From Cognatishimia activa (GTDB taxonomy: Bacteria > Pseudomonadota > Alphaproteobacteria > Rhodobacterales > Rhodobacteraceae): DNA of 64,000 nt. The translations under genes and the position numbers were made by a program. Below, in pieces: positions 62,904 to 64,000 of the stretch. Below the pieces are notes generated by a model. The model was not told the DNA's origin. It saw only the letters and a list, made by a program, of their open reading frames with translations, and searched no databases. The stretch is taken from assembly GCF_001458335.1 (NCBI RefSeq), contig NZ_CYTO01000020.1, forward strand, positions 124,001 to 188,000. The letters run 5' to 3'. Within the stretch, counting starts at the first letter, position 1. Every line of letters begins with the position of its first letter.

Positions 62904-64000
62904 TCAGCGTCCTTCATGAAAGAAATCATAGATTGATTCCGCTAATGAGTCCGAGATTCCATCCACTGCTTTGAGGTCTTGGAGATTCGCGCGGCTCACC
63001 GCTTTGGCACTTCCAAAATGCGCCAAGAGGGCTCGTTTTCTGGTCGCCCCAACACCTGGCACATCGTCCAATGGAGTGGCACTTACCGACTTCGCCCGTT
63101 TCGCACGGTGCGTTCCGATCGCAAATCGGTGGGCCTCGTCGCGCAACCGCTGGATGAAATAGAGGACTGGATCATTGCGGCGCAACGCAAAGGGGCGCTG
63201 TCCGATCCGGTGAAACTCTTCTTTGCCATGATCACGGTCTACGCCCTTTGCGACACCGACCATGGCAATGTCCTCGACGCCACATTGCTGCATGATTTCA
63301 TGCACGGCAGAGACCTGACCCGCACCGCCGTCAATCAGTAACAAATCGGGCCATTGGCCTTTCTCGCGTTCGGGGTCTTCCTTTTGAAGCCGCTTGAACC
63401 GCCGCAGCAGCACTTCCTTCATCATTCCGAAGTCATCGCCAGGCGTAATGTCCTCACCGCGAATATTGAATTTGCGATAGCTGTTCTTCATGAACCCTTC
63501 GGGACCGGCGACAATCATACCGCCTACCGCATTTGTGCCCTGTAAGTGAGAGTTGTCGTAAACTTCGATCCGCTTTGGCGGTTGATCAAGATCGAAGGCT
63601 TCGGCGACACCTTTGAGAAGTTTAACCTGGGTCGCACTCTCACTCATCTTTCTAGCAAGAGACTCCTTTGCATTGCGCAAAGCGCCTGCAACAAGCTCAG
63701 CTTTTTCGCCGCGCTGGGGCACCAGGATTTGCACTTTATGACCGGCCTTTTCGCCAAGCGCCTCGGACATAAGCTCCTGATCTTCAATTGCGTGGGAAAG
63801 TATCACCTGCTTCGGAGGGTCTTTGCTGTCATAGAACTGCCCCACAAAAGCACCCAGCACTTCGGCCGCATCAATCTCATTCCCTGCGCGCGGGTAGTAA
63901 TCCCAATTCCCCCAGTTTTGATTGGCACGGATGAAGAAGACCTGTACGCATGCCTGCCCCCCTTCCATATGCAAAGCAATAACGTCAGCCTCGGGCACGC
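62904..64000 (-). CDS. uvrC: Excinuclease ABC subunit C, C-terminal part
   Basis: Nuclease of nucleotide excision repair. The visible C-terminal 365 or so residues run to the right edge of the window, so the N-terminal GIY-YIG nuclease is outside. Seen: the UvrB-binding/linker region, the RNase H-like C-terminal nuclease core ([27 protein letters not shown] and [14 protein letters not shown], with the catalytic Asp residues), and the tandem helix-hairpin-helix end [19 protein letters not shown]. Truncation is due to the window, not to damage. Confidence 0.95.
   Translation of the reverse strand, partial: VPEADVIALHMEGGQACVQVFFIRANQNWGNWDYYPRAGNEIDAAEVLGAFVGQFYDSKDPPKQVILSHAIEDQELMSEALGEKAGHKVQILVPQRGEKAELVAGALRNAKESLARKMSESATQVKLLKGVAEAFDLDQPPKRIEVYDNSHLQGTNAVGGMIVAGPEGFMKNSYRKFNIRGEDITPGDDFGMMKEVLLRRFKRLQKEDPEREKGQWPDLLLIDGGAGQVSAVHEIMQQCGVEDIAMVGVAKGVDRDHGKEEFHRIGQRPFALRRNDPVLYFIQRLRDEAHRFAIGTHRAKRAKSVSATPLDDVPGVGATRKRALLAHFGSAKAVSRANLQDLKAVDGISDSLAESIYDFFHEGR

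Noticed and set aside
1-64000. Mobile elements, prophage or defence systems
   Set aside because: No transposase, integrase, phage, toxin-antitoxin or restriction gene and no flanking inverted or direct repeats of insertion type were seen; the gene content is core metabolism.

Overview
The window looks like ordinary core chromosome from a marine Rhodobacteraceae bacterium of the Roseobacter group. The evidence is the protein style throughout, a sucC-sucD-sucA-sucB-lpd cluster, the argH-lysA and ftsE-ftsX-plsC blocks, an AcylCoA dehydrogenase of the DmdC type, an aa3 oxidase subunit IV microprotein, PHB genes phaA-phaB, and intergenic repeats of a kind I associate with this family. Coding density is very high, GC content looks moderate, and many genes overlap by 1 or 4 bases. 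I see no rRNA, tRNA, CRISPR array, insertion sequence, prophage or recognisable defence island.

Layout. 1-8.4 kb: end of an unknown gene, then the succinyl-CoA synthetase / 2-oxoglutarate dehydrogenase operon behind a striking double palindrome. 8.6-11.5 kb (minus): ftsE-ftsX-plsC and a PPOX flavoprotein. 11.6-19.3 kb: a zinc-ribbon membrane protein, a TIGR02302-type giant membrane protein, lysA, a DUF2834 protein, an LptM-like lipoprotein, argH and a TlpA-like thioredoxin. 19.4-24.8 kb: a degenerate EAL protein, phaA-phaB, small genes, a LysR regulator and its EamA transporter. 25-32.6 kb: methyltransferase/DUF2007, polyprenyl diphosphate synthase, TPR protein, ETF-quinone oxidoreductase, greA and an unknown membrane protein. 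32.6-37 kb: an overlapping fdhD-mobA-mobB-moeA molybdenum-cofactor operon and azlC-azlD. 37-42.7 kb: small envelope proteins, a metallo-beta-lactamase-fold enzyme, an acyl-CoA dehydrogenase, tsaC and a YqgE protein. 42.9-50.7 kb: a lone DsbD N-terminal domain protein, an RND efflux pair, moaB, a LysE exporter and a uracil-DNA glycosylase. 50.8-54.4 kb: pyrB, two unknown membrane proteins, a dihydroorotase-like gene and plsY. 54.5-64 kb: YHS protein, gshA, rsmE, ubiA, an OmpA-type protein with internal repeats, moaE-moaD, pgsA and the C-terminal part of uvrC.

No large novel system stands out. The best leads are local: the dihydroorotase-like protein beside pyrB has lost most of its metal ligands and probably is a structural PyrC'-type partner of aspartate transcarbamoylase; two unknown membrane proteins (33 and 186 residues) sit between them; the suc operon has two identical 10-bp palindromes 21 bp apart; the EAL protein lacks one catalytic glutamate; the uracil-DNA glycosylase lacks three of four iron-sulfur cysteines; and the lipoprotein between argH and lysA carries an LptM-like motif. 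Molybdenum-cofactor genes appear at three separate places (fdhD-mobAB-moeA, moaB, moaED), which suggests the host uses molybdoenzymes such as formate dehydrogenase. All functional names rest on motif and family recognition by eye, with no database search.
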